A stretch of DNA of 64,000 nucleotides from Apostichopus japonicus (taxonomy: Eukaryota > Echinodermata > Holothuroidea > Aspidochirotida > Stichopodidae), in assembly GCF_037975245.1 (NCBI RefSeq), contig NC_092577.1, forward strand, positions 33,066,398-33,130,397, given 5' to 3'. Positions 26,801 through 37,491 of this stretch are shown here, one piece after another. Under the pieces are notes generated by a model. It saw only the letters and a list, made by a program, of their open reading frames with translations. It did not search any database and was not told the DNA's origin. The position numbers were made by a program, and so were the translations under genes. Positions within the stretch are counted from its first letter, which is position 1, and each line of letters begins with the position of its first letter.

Positions 26801-29800
26801 AGATAATTAATGGCTGTATTAATAATCCTTTCATGATGATGTGTGAACAGGTTTGTGTTTTTCTCACTTTGTAGTAATGTTTGCTGTTTTTTTCTTTGCG
26901 AAGGGGGAGTAGTGGGTGATGGTGGGGAAGGTTGAGTTGTGCATATTTCTTCATTGGGTAGCCTATTCCTCATAACTGTGGGTTGTATTTCTTTATTGGA
27001 TAGCCTATTCCTCTTAACTGTGGGTTGTATTTCATTATTGGATAGCCTATGCCTCTTAACTGTGGGTCGACATGTTTCTTTATTGGATAGCCTATGCCTC
27101 TTAACTGCGGGTTGTAACAACTCAGTGAAAGGAGAGTGTGTGGGTCTGTTTGGTAACAACAGAATGAATAGCGGCTACACTTATTGAATATATATGGAAA
27201 GGGTTGGTAAAGAGAAAGTAATTAGAAACAAAGCTAATGAGATAGTAAGAAGAAATTAGGTCAAAGAAAATTATGTTGGACATTTGGTTGGTAATTAGGT
27301 TGAAAATTAGGTTGATAATTAGAAACATTTCAGGAGATGCATCTGTCAACTCAATATTTCAACAATATTTCCTTCATCCATTTGTTTTAAAAAATACATT
27401 ATACACATATAATTGAATAAGTTAAATAATAAAAATATATAGTTTGTGAAAGGTATTGTTCTAAGAAGCCTCAGGGCACTTTCATGCTGGAAAGGGAAAA
27501 AGTAAAAAAAGGAATAAGAAATAAGAAATTGTTTTTACTTAACAGAATGAATGCAACACAAATACCTATGTCACGATACATAAACAATACTAACACTTGT
27601 AAAGCTTTGCTCATGGAAGGTTGTTTATTAGTGAAGAGAAATATTATATTTAATATTTAATACCAACATGCTAAAGAATATTTCTCCAAATAGATGACTT
27701 TTCTCCCGATAATGTGACTTCTGTAAAGTAAGTAAAGAATGACAGATGGCCAACTTGGACCAGTCTGGCTTAATTATAAACTGCCAGTTGCTGTGTCTGT
27801 GTTTGGAAATTTTGAAAATGTTGCAAGTGCTTATTTTATCTCCCTTCGTTCCGTTTTCTTCAGGCCGGGTTTGAAGTACAAGAACTTCATCACCGTTGCA
27901 TGCTGGTGGAAGACGGCGGGCAATTGGTGGATTCTACCTCAGATAAAAAAGTGGACTTTCATTTCAATGCAATGCTGGATGCTGTAGCAGAATGGCGGAG
28001 AGACAAAAAACTCAGCGAGGACGTACCGTTAGGGAGTGAGTTACCCCCCCCACCCCAAATGTATGGAAAGAGTACTGTCTTGTGTGCAGGTTTAGGATCC
28101 ATTAAGTTTCAAGCTAGGACTATCTTCAGGCAGGGGTGTTAAGGGATGTTCAGGTGCTCAGCTAGTAGTTGGTGGCAGGGGGGGGGGGCAAGGGTGGGGG
28201 CTGGTGGGGATTGATGGAGAGAGTGTTGATACCTGAGTAGGACAAAGATTAAGTATAAGGTAAAAGTACTGTAACAAAATTGTTTATATCTCTCTTTGCT
28301 CCCCAATGATTGGGAACAGTTAGGAATGGCTTAACTATTTGGATTGGAAGAAAAAGGTGGGTGTTTGGTGGGAAGGGTGGGGAGGGTGGGTGTTTGGTGG
28401 GAAGGGTGGGGAGGGTGGGTGGCGTAGGGTGGGAAAATGAGTAGGGTGGGAAAATGAGTAGTTTGAGCCTCATTATCGGAATCTTAAAAACCTAGAGAAA
28501 TTACTTTTGGCAGGGTGTAGCAATTTTAGACTATTCCACTTATATTTGGGAGATTATGCAGGTCAACTGCAAGTTTAATACTACAAAGAAAAAATATATA
28601 TATATATATAAAAGTAAAGGAACATCAATCATGTGACATTTATTATTGTCACATTACGCATCACATCGTAAAAATGAATTACTTTGGAAAACGTTTGCGG
28701 TGAGTCAATTCAACAGGTTATGCATAACCCGATTTTAACATTCTTTTGTCCTTTTGTAGAAAAGCTCTTGGAGATGCATAAAACCTTCCAAGATGAGACG
28801 GATGCCACATTTACCTCCTTAGAGGAGAGGCTACTCCAGTTTCACATCAGCAATTTAGAGTATGCCTGCGGTAGTCACCTCACCAATGTAAGCCATTTCA
28901 GTTCTTCTGCAGTATTTCTTTGTCATATTTCTGTCGTTGAGACAGTTTCACATTATTGTTTTTTTCTAGTATATACCTCTGGTAGCCGTGTCTCTAACTA
29001 AGACTACAATTATTTAGTCTATACTTGTACTTGTATTCTAGCATAGCTCCCTGAACTTGCCTTTATAATGCAATACATGACCATGTGGAATGTGTAAATA
29101 TTAACACCCTCTGATACTTGTAGTAAGTCTGAACTTGTATTCTAGCATAGCTCCCTCTACTGGTCTCCACTGGTATTCAGTAACGCATTACATGATCATG
29201 TGGAAAGCGTCAATATTAACACCCTCTGATACTTGTCATAAGTCTGTACTTGTATTCTAGCATAGCTCTCTCCACTTGTCTCTACTGGTATTCAGTAACG
29301 CACTACATGACGATGTGGAATGTGTAAATATTAACACCCCTTGATACTTGTAATAAGTCTGTACTTGTATTCTAGCATAGCTCCCTCTACTAGTCTCTAC
29401 AGGTATTCAGTAACGCACTACATGACCATGTGGAAAGAGTCAATATTAACACCGCTGATACTTGTAGTAAGTCTGTACTTGTATTCTAGCATAGCTCCCT
29501 TTACTCATCTCCACTGGTATTCAATAACACACTATGACTATGTGGTATGTGTCAATATTAACACCCCACAATAAATCATTCTTTGTTCTTATGGGGTTCT
29601 GATCGTTCATTAAGTTGACGCTCAACAGTCGTTCAACTTCTTCTTCACGACTGCAAGGTCAAGTCAGGTCGCGTTCAGTCAGTCAGTGTTCTGCGGCCAG
29701 CCATAGGGTCACAAGCATTTCGATTCTCAATGATCACAAGCCCACATTTGTTTGCCCCCCCCCCACAGGTGTCGTCGCTCCACTGGGATCAGAACGAAGC

Positions 29801-32800
29801 CTTTGCGCAGTTCGCAGGAGATCACGTGCTGCTCAGTCGAGGTTACAGCGCAATCTTAGAGAAGCTCAGCTCGGGACTCGACGTGAGGATGAACCAAGAA
29901 GTGAAGACTATCAACCACTCAAACAGTCAGCTAATCGTCAAAACAAAACAGGGACTAGAACTGAAATGTTCAAGGGTAAGTCTTTAATTTTCCATAAAAC
30001 TTTTGACCTTTGACCTGACCAAACACATTATCGTGGTAATTTTTGTGGATAGAGATGGTCATTTCTGTGGAAGGAAAATTGTGGGATGTGGTAGTAACAT
30101 TTAAAAAACTTTCTTTGCTTGGTGGTTCTTTGCCTTCGCCACTTCACTATCACTTTAATAATAACAGGCATCAGCAAAATTTGACTTCGAAGTTACAGAT
30201 TTGAGACTGTTTCTGCTCTCTCACAAGTGTTTCCTTCTTTGCAGGTCATCGTCACATTACCGCTTTCACTTTTGCAAGAAGGTCGGATAACGTTCGAGCC
30301 CTCGTTGCCATCAGAAAAGACCAAAGCGATTTACGCTCTTGGAGCTGGGATCACGGAGAAGGTGAGAAAGTAGCTCATAAAATACAACTGATCAGAATTA
30401 TGTTAAATATTGGTGGATGAAATTTTTGTGAAGGGGCTTGGGATGCAAATTAGCCAACCAGGCATGCAGGTACTGTTTCTGTTCCTGGTAAAGTTTACAT
30501 AAACCTACGTGTTACGCATATCTCGTCAATATGATGCCTTCTGGCGTGACAATCAAATTTCTACACAGCAGTTACAAACTTTGGCCTTAGCCGAAACAAA
30601 CTCATAATTTACGTGCCTCACTTTTCAGGCAGTGAAAATGAAAATGAAAGTGTAGAACAGTTAAGTTTTCAGGTTTGGCAAAACATGACACATAGTGGAA
30701 CATGTGCACCATGGCAACCTAACTGTAAAGGTTTACTATTGAAGCACTCTAAACTGAAATGTATTCTAAGATTAAATTAACAATTAGAAAATGTGAGTAC
30801 CACTGACTATATATTCAACTGTACTGCTGTACTGTGTACAGGGATGTGCCCACGCTGGGCAGCACTGGGCGGCCCCGCCCAGCACTAAAACTTACCACCC
30901 AGCACTGTCTTAAAAATCGTGAATCCCGCCCAGCACTATTATCATCTAAAATCCCGACATTCGTAACATTATATTCAACATAAATTGGGCCACATGTATC
31001 CTTGATTCCCCCCATTTGTCAAATTCACGTAAACACAGGTGTGGAGATATGGAGTAGGCGTGGCTTTAATCTGCAGCATGCAGTATCACACTACACTAGC
31101 TCTGTATACAACTTCAAAAATCAAAAAATGTCAACCCTCCCCTTAGACCCCTCCCCCAGGACGGCGATCAGTATACCCGGCACTCAGGAAATCCTGGGCA
31201 CATCTCTGTGTGTATAGTGCTGTTGCTTGTATTCTGTGTCCATCATGGAATATAGAAGGCACTTAAATATTGACACAGATACATATTTGTCATATTCTAT
31301 GCTTTTCAAGTTTAAGATAAAACTTGACCTCTACTACTAATAAAATTTCCTAATTCCGCATCATTCATAAAACAGAAATGAAATTGAAGCACTTTTGTCA
31401 TATATTGGAATTAATTGACCCGTAATATCTGATCGATTTAAACACTTACCATCTGATTAATTTATACTTTATATTTATTTTTTGTATATTTATAGGTGAT
31501 ATTAGAGTTTCCTATCAGATTTTGGTCAGATAGAGTCCAAGGGACTGAATATTTTGGAAGACTTCCTACCTCAGCCAAGGACCGAGGGTTCTTCTCTGTC
31601 TTCTACGATATGACTGGAAACGTAAGGAACAGATATTCTGTTAATATTGCGTCCACAAACATTTCAGAGAGTGAACAAAAAAACTACTTTACTACTGCAA
31701 AAAAAACCTGTGAATGGGTGCCAAGAAAGAAGGCGACCTGACATTTTGATCCTAGCAGGATCTTCTTCAAAGGCAATACTGAAACGAAAACAGGAAGGGG
31801 GAGACATTGAATCAGAAAAATGGAAAGACAACTAAAGCAGACCATGAAACAATGAATGAAAATGAAATTGAATATTTCAGACGAGTTTATTTATATATAT
31901 TACAAAAGGTGATACAAATAAAGTAAAATAACATGCTTATTGTTTACTTTTGACAGTTTTGACAAATTTACATTTATTGACCATTTGGCTGTTATAAAAA
32001 TTGTTTTTCCTTTTAAAAAAACCGTTAGGGATAAATCGAAAGCAATTTAAATAGTGGCTGTGTCAGTTGTCATGAATTGATGTGAATTTTGCCAGTATCT
32101 TTTCTCATGCTCACACATTGCGATAATAAGCAGGCTAATTGAGGTCATGTGACAGAAAGCTCCAATGAGAGATAACTTTTAACCTTGTCTATTAAAAAGC
32201 GTGACATTTCTACCAACAAGCTTCACAAACTGACAGTAGGACTAGAACAAAACTTGGCACAGGTTTTTTGTTATAAAGAAATTCACAAATTTAAGATTTT
32301 TAGTCACCTATTAATTCTCTTCACTGTCTGACATGTTTGTAGGAAGATAAGTAGAGCGGGTTCATATTGATCACGTATTAATTCTCGTCACTGTCTGTCA
32401 TGTTTGTAGGAATATAAGAAGAGCGGGTTCATATTGATCACGTATTAATTCTCTTCACTGTCTGTCATGTTTGCAGGAAGATAAGAAAAGCGGGTTCATA
32501 TTGATCACGTATTAATTCTCTTCACTGTCTGACATGTTTGTAGGAAGATAAGAAGAGCGGGTTCATATTGATGTCCGTCATCAGTGGAGAAGCCGCAGAG
32601 GAGATGAAATCCATGACAACCGAAGACATCGTCTCAAAATGCATGACATACCTGAGGGGATTGTTTCCAAATCAGGTAATATGACCCGCCAACCTTCTAC
32701 ATGAATATACACCAATAAAGAATGCTCTCGCGTACCGAAAGCATTCTTTTCAGTAACAACGACTGGAAATGGATTAAGTCAAAATCAGATTTTGTATCCA

Positions 32801-34718
32801 GGAGATGCCACCACCTCTTTAATCATCGTCATATATATCTGTTTAAAGGGTGTTAAGACTCGCGCAAAAGAAACGTCTAATGCCGGTAATCTGACCTAGT
32901 TTCAAATGAGGTGTAACAGAAGTGTTAGACACCACCATCGATCCCAGAAAATACGCCCACATTTTGCTACCTTCGGTAATTAGACACTAGTGTACAGTCA
33001 GTACATACAGCTGCGGTCAATACCCACAGCACAGTGTACAAACAATACAGCGATGGACATCTCAGGTCCAGCTAAAGATAACAAGGTATCACGTTTCATT
33101 ACTGTCTGCATTTTGTAGCGACAAGCAGAAAACTTCACTTGCAAGCAACAGAAAGTTAACTTTCCCAGAGCGCCACACACGGTTTGGGGCGAGTCTTCAA
33201 TGCCTTTAAGCAAGAGAGCCTGCCATTTCGATCTCAGCGGGGTCTTCTTCAAAGGCAAACAGTTCTTGCCTACGAAGATGGGCAGGATAGCAATTTCAGG
33301 CCCTCTTATGTATAAATTTGACCTGCACAGTGCTATTTTGCAGTAGATTAGCCGTTTCTTAACATTGTTTTTTCCCCTCTTTGACATAGATATCTGTGGG
33401 ATATGTGGTCGTTTCTTACTGAGGAGGAGATAGTGGGGAAAAGTTGTGAACAAAATAGGAGGCACTTTAGAGGGCGCCAGGAGTATAGGATATGTCAATG
33501 GCTTAGGTTTTAGTACTTTTAATGAAGTTTAAAGAAAGAAACGAAACATGTCCCGATTTTCCTGTAATCTATGTGATGTGTATTTCTATATTTTGCTTCC
33601 TTTCGAGGCCAAATATTAATTACATGGGGAGGTCGTCAAGTTGATAATGAGGAAATATATTTAGAGCAAGCTTGTAATTGGAACAGTTTAAAAATAATTT
33701 ATTCATATTCCTCTTCTCATCAGCTTTATTGCCTGCTCAATGATTTGTACAAAATCTTTGTAGTATTTCTTCTTTCACCAAGTGGTTGTAATAAGCTTAT
33801 AGTTAGCCCCATGCAGACAATAACACCATCTGCCTGGATTCTAATATGCAAATTAGTCTAGTTACATATAGTATGAAGCCGTTGTAGGGATAGGTCTCAC
33901 TAGGACGAGTACCCTTTCTCTCTGTTTTTTAAAAATTTTTTAAGGAAATTTCTTCTCCCCAAATTTTTCCTTTATATTAGGAAAGGTAAAGTAGGCTGGG
34001 TGTAGAGGTCAAAATTATATGAAAATATTTGCGGCATATAGTAGTGAGTTTAACTCTTCAACGATTGTTTTTAAGGTTTACAATTTCCCTTCTGCAAAAG
34101 TCTGTTGTGACATGAATGAAAACAGAATGTTTTGCACTCGTGTAAATGTTTTGCACTTGTGTCCTTACTTTCTGCAGAGTGTACCTGAACCGACAAAGTC
34201 TTACGTCACAGAATGGTACAAAGATTCCTTCAGTAAAATGTCCTACAGCTACATCAAACCAGGAGGCTCGGGAGAGGTCTACGAGACTTTAGCCGATTCG
34301 GTGAACGATAGAGTGTTCTTTGCTGGAGAGGTGAGAATAAATGTCTAAAGGTTCATCTGTTAGTAGGCGATAATACTTGAATGTTTAAGTGTCACTAATC
34401 TATTTTTGTTCATATTCTGGATTCTGTATAAAGGATAGTTAAGAGCCTTTGGAGGTCAATTTCTAAATTCCTTCACTAATTTAAATATCTTCGATATATT
34501 AATATCAATGTTCCAGTTCTGATTTTATGAATTATATCTTGTAGGCTTTCTATCGACATGTCTGTTACCCGATATCATCGTTGCCGTTGTGATACCCTTT
34601 ATTTTCTTTTTTGATCTGGATCTAATTTCAGGCAACAAACAGACAGTTTCCGCAGACAGTAACCGGAGCCTACCTGAGTGGAATCCGAGAAGCCACAAAG
34701 ATCATGGAAATCACATAA
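20570..34718 (+). CDS. KDM1B: lysine-specific histone demethylase 1B (LSD2)
   Basis: Fifteen exons join in frame to 2448 nt, or 815 residues plus TAA; human KDM1B is 822. Exons: 20570-20820, 22018-22107, 22751-22973, 23841-24030, 24607-24791, 25396-25572, 26641-26850, 27864-28035, 28760-28887, 29769-29975, 30245-30361, 31496-31621, 32544-32675, 34178-34330, 34632-34718. The family is nuclear and FAD-dependent, removing mono- and dimethyl groups from H3K4. Seen in order: basic Thr/Pro N-tail; zinc finger (about 65-112, [22 protein letters not shown]); CW finger ([16 protein letters not shown]); SWIRM region (about 295-360); FAD motif [16 protein letters not shown] (about 375-390); [14 protein letters not shown]; substrate region; flavin-contact lysine at the end of LGAGITEK (about residue 650); C-terminal FAD motif [20 protein letters not shown]. 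No break or missing catalytic residue is seen. Start: ATG 20570 gives [15 protein letters not shown]1A is excluded by the zinc finger and CW and by the absence of a tower insertion. Confidence 0.96.
20856..21794 (-). mobile_element. piggyBac-like element remnant in KDM1B intron 1
   Basis: The right end, read inverted, begins TTAACCCTTACAACCATATA and the left end reads TGAACCCTTTGCACCCTG: a TTAA-like site followed by CCCTT, as in piggyBac termini. Inside, on the minus strand, an open frame (21571-21275) starts [20 protein letters not shown] and is highly acidic ([12 protein letters not shown]), like the N-terminal region of piggyBac transposases, then runs into tandem repeats. No DDD catalytic part is present, so it is a non-autonomous derivative. 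Assignment rests on the ends and composition only. Confidence 0.4.
20965..21365. repeat. 47-bp minisatellite (KDM1B intron 1)
   Basis: About eight tandem units of 47 bp; each contains AGGCCTAATGTTACTGGTTG and GTGTAACGTTCGGCCTAAGT-type halves, with self-complementary TAACATTAGG/CCTAATGTTA parts. Unit spacing of exactly 47 was checked at 21082, 21129 and 21176. Confidence 0.9.
22018..22107 (+). CDS. KDM1B: KDM1B exon 2 (zinc finger)
   Basis: Acceptor TTCTGCAG. Encodes [20 protein letters not shown] then NECFDHYYR, the second half of the family-specific zinc finger. Confidence 0.94.
22420..22493 (+). mobile_element. tRNA-like SINE head (tRNA pseudogene possible)
   Basis: A near-complete tRNA shape: acceptor GCGTCCA pairs with TGGAGGC (one mismatch), there is an A box around TGCCAAGTGGTTAGG, an anticodon stem TCCGC/GCGGG and a B box GGATTCGAATCC with one extra base. 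A second partial copy at 11293-11327 shows it is a dispersed repeat, so a SINE head is likelier than a working tRNA. In KDM1B intron 2. Confidence 0.6.
22751..22973 (+). CDS. KDM1B: KDM1B exon 3 (CW zinc finger)
   Basis: Encodes [34 protein letters not shown] and VCDHAD, carrying the CW cysteines and tryptophans. Donor GTGAGT. Confidence 0.94.
23841..24030 (+). CDS. KDM1B: KDM1B exon 4 (CW end, linker)
   Basis: Encodes [26 protein letters not shown] and [15 protein letters not shown], matching the segment between CW and SWIRM in KDM1B. Confidence 0.93.
24607..24791 (+). CDS. KDM1B: KDM1B exon 5 (pre-SWIRM and SWIRM)
   Basis: After a long T-rich tract and TACCAG, encodes [17 protein letters not shown] and [18 protein letters not shown]. 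Confidence 0.95.
25396..25572 (+). CDS. KDM1B: KDM1B exon 6 (SWIRM)
   Basis: Encodes [17 protein letters not shown] and [14 protein letters not shown], the C-terminal helices of SWIRM. 59 codons in phase 0. Confidence 0.94.
25690..26115. repeat. 31-33-bp minisatellite (KDM1B intron 6)
   Basis: About twelve diverged units of the form AAACTGTGGATTGCAACAC plus TTTCAACATATT. Further CTTTCAACAT echoes continue to about 26400. Confidence 0.88.
26641..26850 (+). CDS. KDM1B: KDM1B exon 7 (FAD-binding motif)
   Basis: Encodes the dinucleotide-binding [13 protein letters not shown], then [16 protein letters not shown] and [14 protein letters not shown]. 70 codons in phase 0. Confidence 0.96.
26955..27116. 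repeat. 42-bp tandem repeat, four copies (KDM1B intron 7)
   Basis: TAGCCTAT begins at 26959, 27001, 27043 and 27088; each unit continues into CCTCTTAACTGTGGGTTG. Confidence 0.88.
27864..28035 (+). CDS. KDM1B: KDM1B exon 8 (amine oxidase)
   Basis: Encodes [15 protein letters not shown] and [17 protein letters not shown]. Donor GTGAGT. Confidence 0.94.
28350..28465. repeat. G-rich short tandem repeat (KDM1B intron 8)
   Basis: Two units of GGGTGTTTGGTGGGAAGG followed by GTGGGGAGGGT, then two units of GTAGGGTGGGAAAATGA. G-run spacing could support G-quadruplexes on the + strand. Confidence 0.75.
28760..28887 (+). CDS. KDM1B: KDM1B exon 9 (amine oxidase)
   Basis: Encodes [20 protein letters not shown] then [17 protein letters not shown], a well-kept substrate-domain helix. 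Confidence 0.94.
29028..29575. repeat. about 115-bp tandem repeat, five copies (KDM1B intron 9)
   Basis: Units start with CTTGTATTCTAGCATAGCTC (near 29030, 29134, 29249, 29364 and 29478) and include CATGTGGAA and TCAATATTAACACC. Confidence 0.88.
29769..29975 (+). CDS. KDM1B: KDM1B exon 10 (amine oxidase)
   Basis: Encodes [20 protein letters not shown], then [18 protein letters not shown]. 69 codons in phase 0; donor GTAAGT. Confidence 0.95.
30245..30361 (+). CDS. KDM1B: KDM1B exon 11 (catalytic lysine)
   Basis: Encodes [19 protein letters not shown] and ends LGAGITEK. By family comparison, the final lysine is the residue that contacts the flavin N5 through water and is needed for demethylation. 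Confidence 0.95.
31496..31621 (+). CDS. KDM1B: KDM1B exon 12
   Basis: Encodes [20 protein letters not shown] and [13 protein letters not shown]. 42 codons in phase 0. Confidence 0.95.
31740..31769 (-). ncRNA. hammerhead-ribozyme-like core, copy 1 (degraded)
   Basis: On the minus strand: TTGAAGA, stem GATCCT-GCT-AGGATC, then AAAATGTC. The GAAA is changed to AAAA, so it is not expected to cleave. In KDM1B intron 12. Confidence 0.3.
32308..32573 (+). repeat. 67-bp array duplicating the exon 13 splice acceptor
   Basis: Four tandem units of 67 bp (TATTAATTCT at 32309, 32376, 32443 and 32510). Each has the pyrimidine-rich stretch, a TTTGTAG or TTTGCAG acceptor and about 30 bases matching the start of KDM1B exon 13. 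The first three units are followed in frame by stops (TAG in unit 1; TATTAA at the start of the next unit for units 2 and 3). Confidence 0.93.
32544..32675 (+). CDS. KDM1B: KDM1B exon 13
   Basis: Encodes [20 protein letters not shown] and [16 protein letters not shown]. Its acceptor TTTGTAG and first ~28 bases are the last unit of a four-copy 67-bp array (32308-32573); only this copy continues into the coding sequence. Confidence 0.94.
32842..33210. mobile_element. MITE family A, copy 2 (KDM1B intron 13)
   Basis: Matches 2140-2511 along its length, including internal CACCACCATCGATCCCAGAA and TAGACACTAGTGTACAGTCA. The right terminal repeat is intact; the left is diverged (TTTAAAGGGTGTTAAGACTC). 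Confidence 0.82.
33220..33250 (-). ncRNA. hammerhead-ribozyme-like core, copy 2 (degraded)
   Basis: On the minus strand: TTGAAGA, an imperfect stem II region (AGACCCCGCTGAGATC), then GAAATGGC. The first core base is changed, so it is probably inactive. It lies directly beside MITE family A copy 2. Confidence 0.3.
34178..34330 (+). CDS. KDM1B: KDM1B exon 14
   Basis: Encodes [33 protein letters not shown] and VFFAGE. Acceptor TTTCTGCAG, donor GTGAGA. Confidence 0.95.
34632..34718 (+). CDS. KDM1B: KDM1B exon 15 (stop)
   Basis: Encodes [20 protein letters not shown] and ATKIMEIT, then TAA at 34716-34718. This is the C-terminal FAD-contact segment. Confidence 0.95.
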   Translation, partial: ATNRQFPQTVTGAYLSGIREATKIMEIT

Positions 34719-35194
34719 AAAGACCCCAAAAATGATGTCACGGCCGACACAACGGCCTTCCTCCCATAGATACCAGCATCGTCAGGAATTGCCCTGAAGA
34801 TCCTGTTAGCTGACGGAGGGTCGCTCAGTCCAGTAGACACGTCAGTTCAGTATTAGAAGCCATTCCCACTGTCGTAAGAACAGCTGGTTTTGTTCCATTA
34901 TTTCAATGATCTGAGCACAAAATAACTTATTTTTGATTCCTTGTCATAGGCAGGAGGAAACGAAACGATAGTTACTGTGTGTGTGTGTGTGTAACAGGCA
35001 TGAGCTTTTTCCGCGAATTCGTGGAATATCCGTGATTTCTTTTCTACCTCGGGGACAAAAACTATTATCCTAACACACTGTAGCATACGCAAACTGGAGC
35101 CTATACCGCACTTTTTGCAAAGTTCTGTGATTTTTGTTTTACCCCAGGCTCATCCCTGGTGTAAGTATGCCCATGCTTGTAAAGACAGTAACTA

Positions 35195-35200
35195 AATAAA
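35195..35200 (+). promoter_or_regulatory. poly(A) signal of KDM1B
   Basis: AATAAA 477 bases after the stop codon, giving a 3' UTR of about 0.5 kb. Confidence 0.5.
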
Positions 35201-35476
35201 GTACAGGATGTTTGAACTTGGTGAATTGCATGTATGTATACAAGACTTATTGTAATGAATGAAAGAACACTATTGTTTTTAGGGAGGTCAAATGTTATTT
35301 GGGGTCGATGGGTCAAAGTGTGAAAACCTTGCAAACATGATAACTCTAAAAAGTAAAGTTTAGATGAAACGTCAGACTCGATGTTTAGGTTTCACACTAG
35401 CGTACATTAGTGCAAGAGAATCTTAGCGATAAATTCCTGTTAAGAGTAGTCATAGGTTGAAACTCCTTTGTGCCGC

Positions 35477-36054
35477 TTAAAGGATTGGTTCAGGTGTTTG
35501 ACATGACTATTTTGTATGAAAGAGCACAAAAAGACAAAAAGAACAGGGATAAAACTACCATGATAGCATGCTCTGTTAAGGAGATATGACACTTTGAAAA
35601 TATCAAAATTTCTTTGAAAACGACTGGTGTAGAAAGACTTACTGTGAGGGTGTGACGTCACATCCTCACTTCCTTAACATTTGTGTATATATTTCTTTAA
35701 AAATTATTTACATTTTTTAACACATTTGGAAATAATATAATCAAAAATTCTTCAGATGTTTAATCTCAAATACTTCCTTTGACAAATATGAGATCTCCTG
35801 ACATATCTTTTGGTTGAAAGTCATGAAATCTCACAAAATATTTAGAGAAAAAAACAAAGACTTTTCAGGAATGTGAGGATGTGACATCACAGCTAGTCAG
35901 ATTTCAGCAATTTCTACACAATCTGATAAAACTTTACACTTGAATATCTCTTTAACCGAAAAACATATTTGAACAGTTTCTTCACCATTGTGTTTCTTTT
36001 ATTGTCCTCTTTCATATAACATAAACATGTATGACAACTGAACCAATCCTTTAA
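35477..36054. mobile_element. MITE family C
   Basis: 578 bp bounded by TTAA at both ends with terminal inverted repeats of about 28 bp: left TTAAAGGATTGGTTCAGGTG, right inverted TTAAAGGATTGGTTCAGTTG. Internal palindromes include TGTGACGTCACA. No coding capacity. Confidence 0.8.
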
Positions 36055-37377
36055 AGTTCAGTATTCTCATCAAGAACAGAGTTTGTTGGACTGGTGTTTG
36101 ACAAAATGATAAGTGAAAAATCTGTTTGCTTTCTGAACCAGATAGCAGCACTCTATTTTTTTAAACAATTCACAATTGAATGAAACCATTCTTTTGAACT
36201 TTTCAGTACGAATAATAATAAATTTGTTTCATTTCATGTCGTCATCATAAGGAATTTTATAAAAGATTAATGAAACTATTTCAAAATGAGTTATAAGTTC
36301 TGGTCAGCGCAGGCAAACTTGAAACTTTCAAATTCAACGACAGGGTTTGATTACTTCCATCAGATACTTTGCTCTTCGGTTTCATAGGAAGAACTGCGGT
36401 TTGCCCACCTCCCCCCCCCCCCCCCTCCAGGCCCAAAGAAGTCAATTTAAATGGTACCAAAGAATTGTTAGATTCTTTAGTCAAAAAAAGAATAGAAAAA
36501 AAAGAGAGATTTCTTACATTTCATCTCATATTTTTTATTAATTTCTTAGAAAAATGTTTAGACCAATGTAGACAAACTTGAAATACTTTTGAAAGTCTCA
36601 AATTTTTAGACATAACAGTTTGACTATTTCATCAAATTCTTGTAAGGTGTAGGAAAAGTAAAAAAAATCTAAAATTTGGAAACACTGAAATTCTTGCACT
36701 TGTCGCTTTGTGCGAGGAAGTTTCATAGGTTAGAAAACCAGTTTGATTTTCTCCGAAATGGGAAAAATAAATGCCCAGCTGGATATGATAATTCATACAG
36801 GAACCTTAAGCCAGCAGCCACACACACTCCCAGCAATCCAACTCTAATCAACAGTCTTGACCTAGTCTTCAATTGTCCTGAAGATCCCCCCTATCCTCCC
36901 CCCCCCCCGTACTTTCAACAGAACACCAACACACTGCCCTACTGATAAGAGCACACAACGGCTGTTTGCTGTTTTTTAAAGACGGGAATCTCGTTAAGGT
37001 CATGTGCAAAAATGTATTTCTCTGTGATTGGTTACAGTTGTTAAAACTGCGCATTCGTGTTAGTGAACAGCAGCACACTGCCGAACTGCCTGCAAGTCAG
37101 GAAAACTTCTACAAACGTTCAATTTTAAAAAATTAACTGAATGTTAGGAGGATAAGTGTGGTTTTTTAATAACTCTTTGCAAGTTTTTCTATTTCAAAAA
37201 GGTTTGGAGCAAGTATAGAATGTAAATGCCCTTCTGAGTCAACCAATAGGGTCATTTTTATCTGGAGTAAGAAATGGAATAAATTTTCAAAATTCATTTT
37301 ACCCAATACTAGCATTGGAATATCGACTGACAGTTTGCATCTGTTCCATATTTCACTTTTAGTGCAATTGGATAACT

Positions 37378-37491
37378 CCAGATACAACATAAAACTTATT
37401 AGGAACTCATTAGACTTTTATGGCCTCAAATGAACCAGATACAACATAAAACTTATTAGGAACTCATTAGACTTTTATGGCCTCAAATGAA
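37378..37491. repeat. perfect 57-bp tandem duplication
   Basis: The 57-bp unit beginning CCAGATACAACATAAAAC and ending GGCCTCAAATGAA occurs twice back to back without a mismatch. No flanking gene is affected. Confidence 0.85.

Noticed and set aside
30840-30945. CCCAGCACT-rich cluster in KDM1B intron 11 as a possible transposon end
   Set aside because: Short irregular repeats without inverted ends or a second copy seen.
32998-33498. 166-codon minus-strand open frame
   Set aside because: About half lies inside MITE family A copy 2 and the rest over a repeat motif; no domain similarity.
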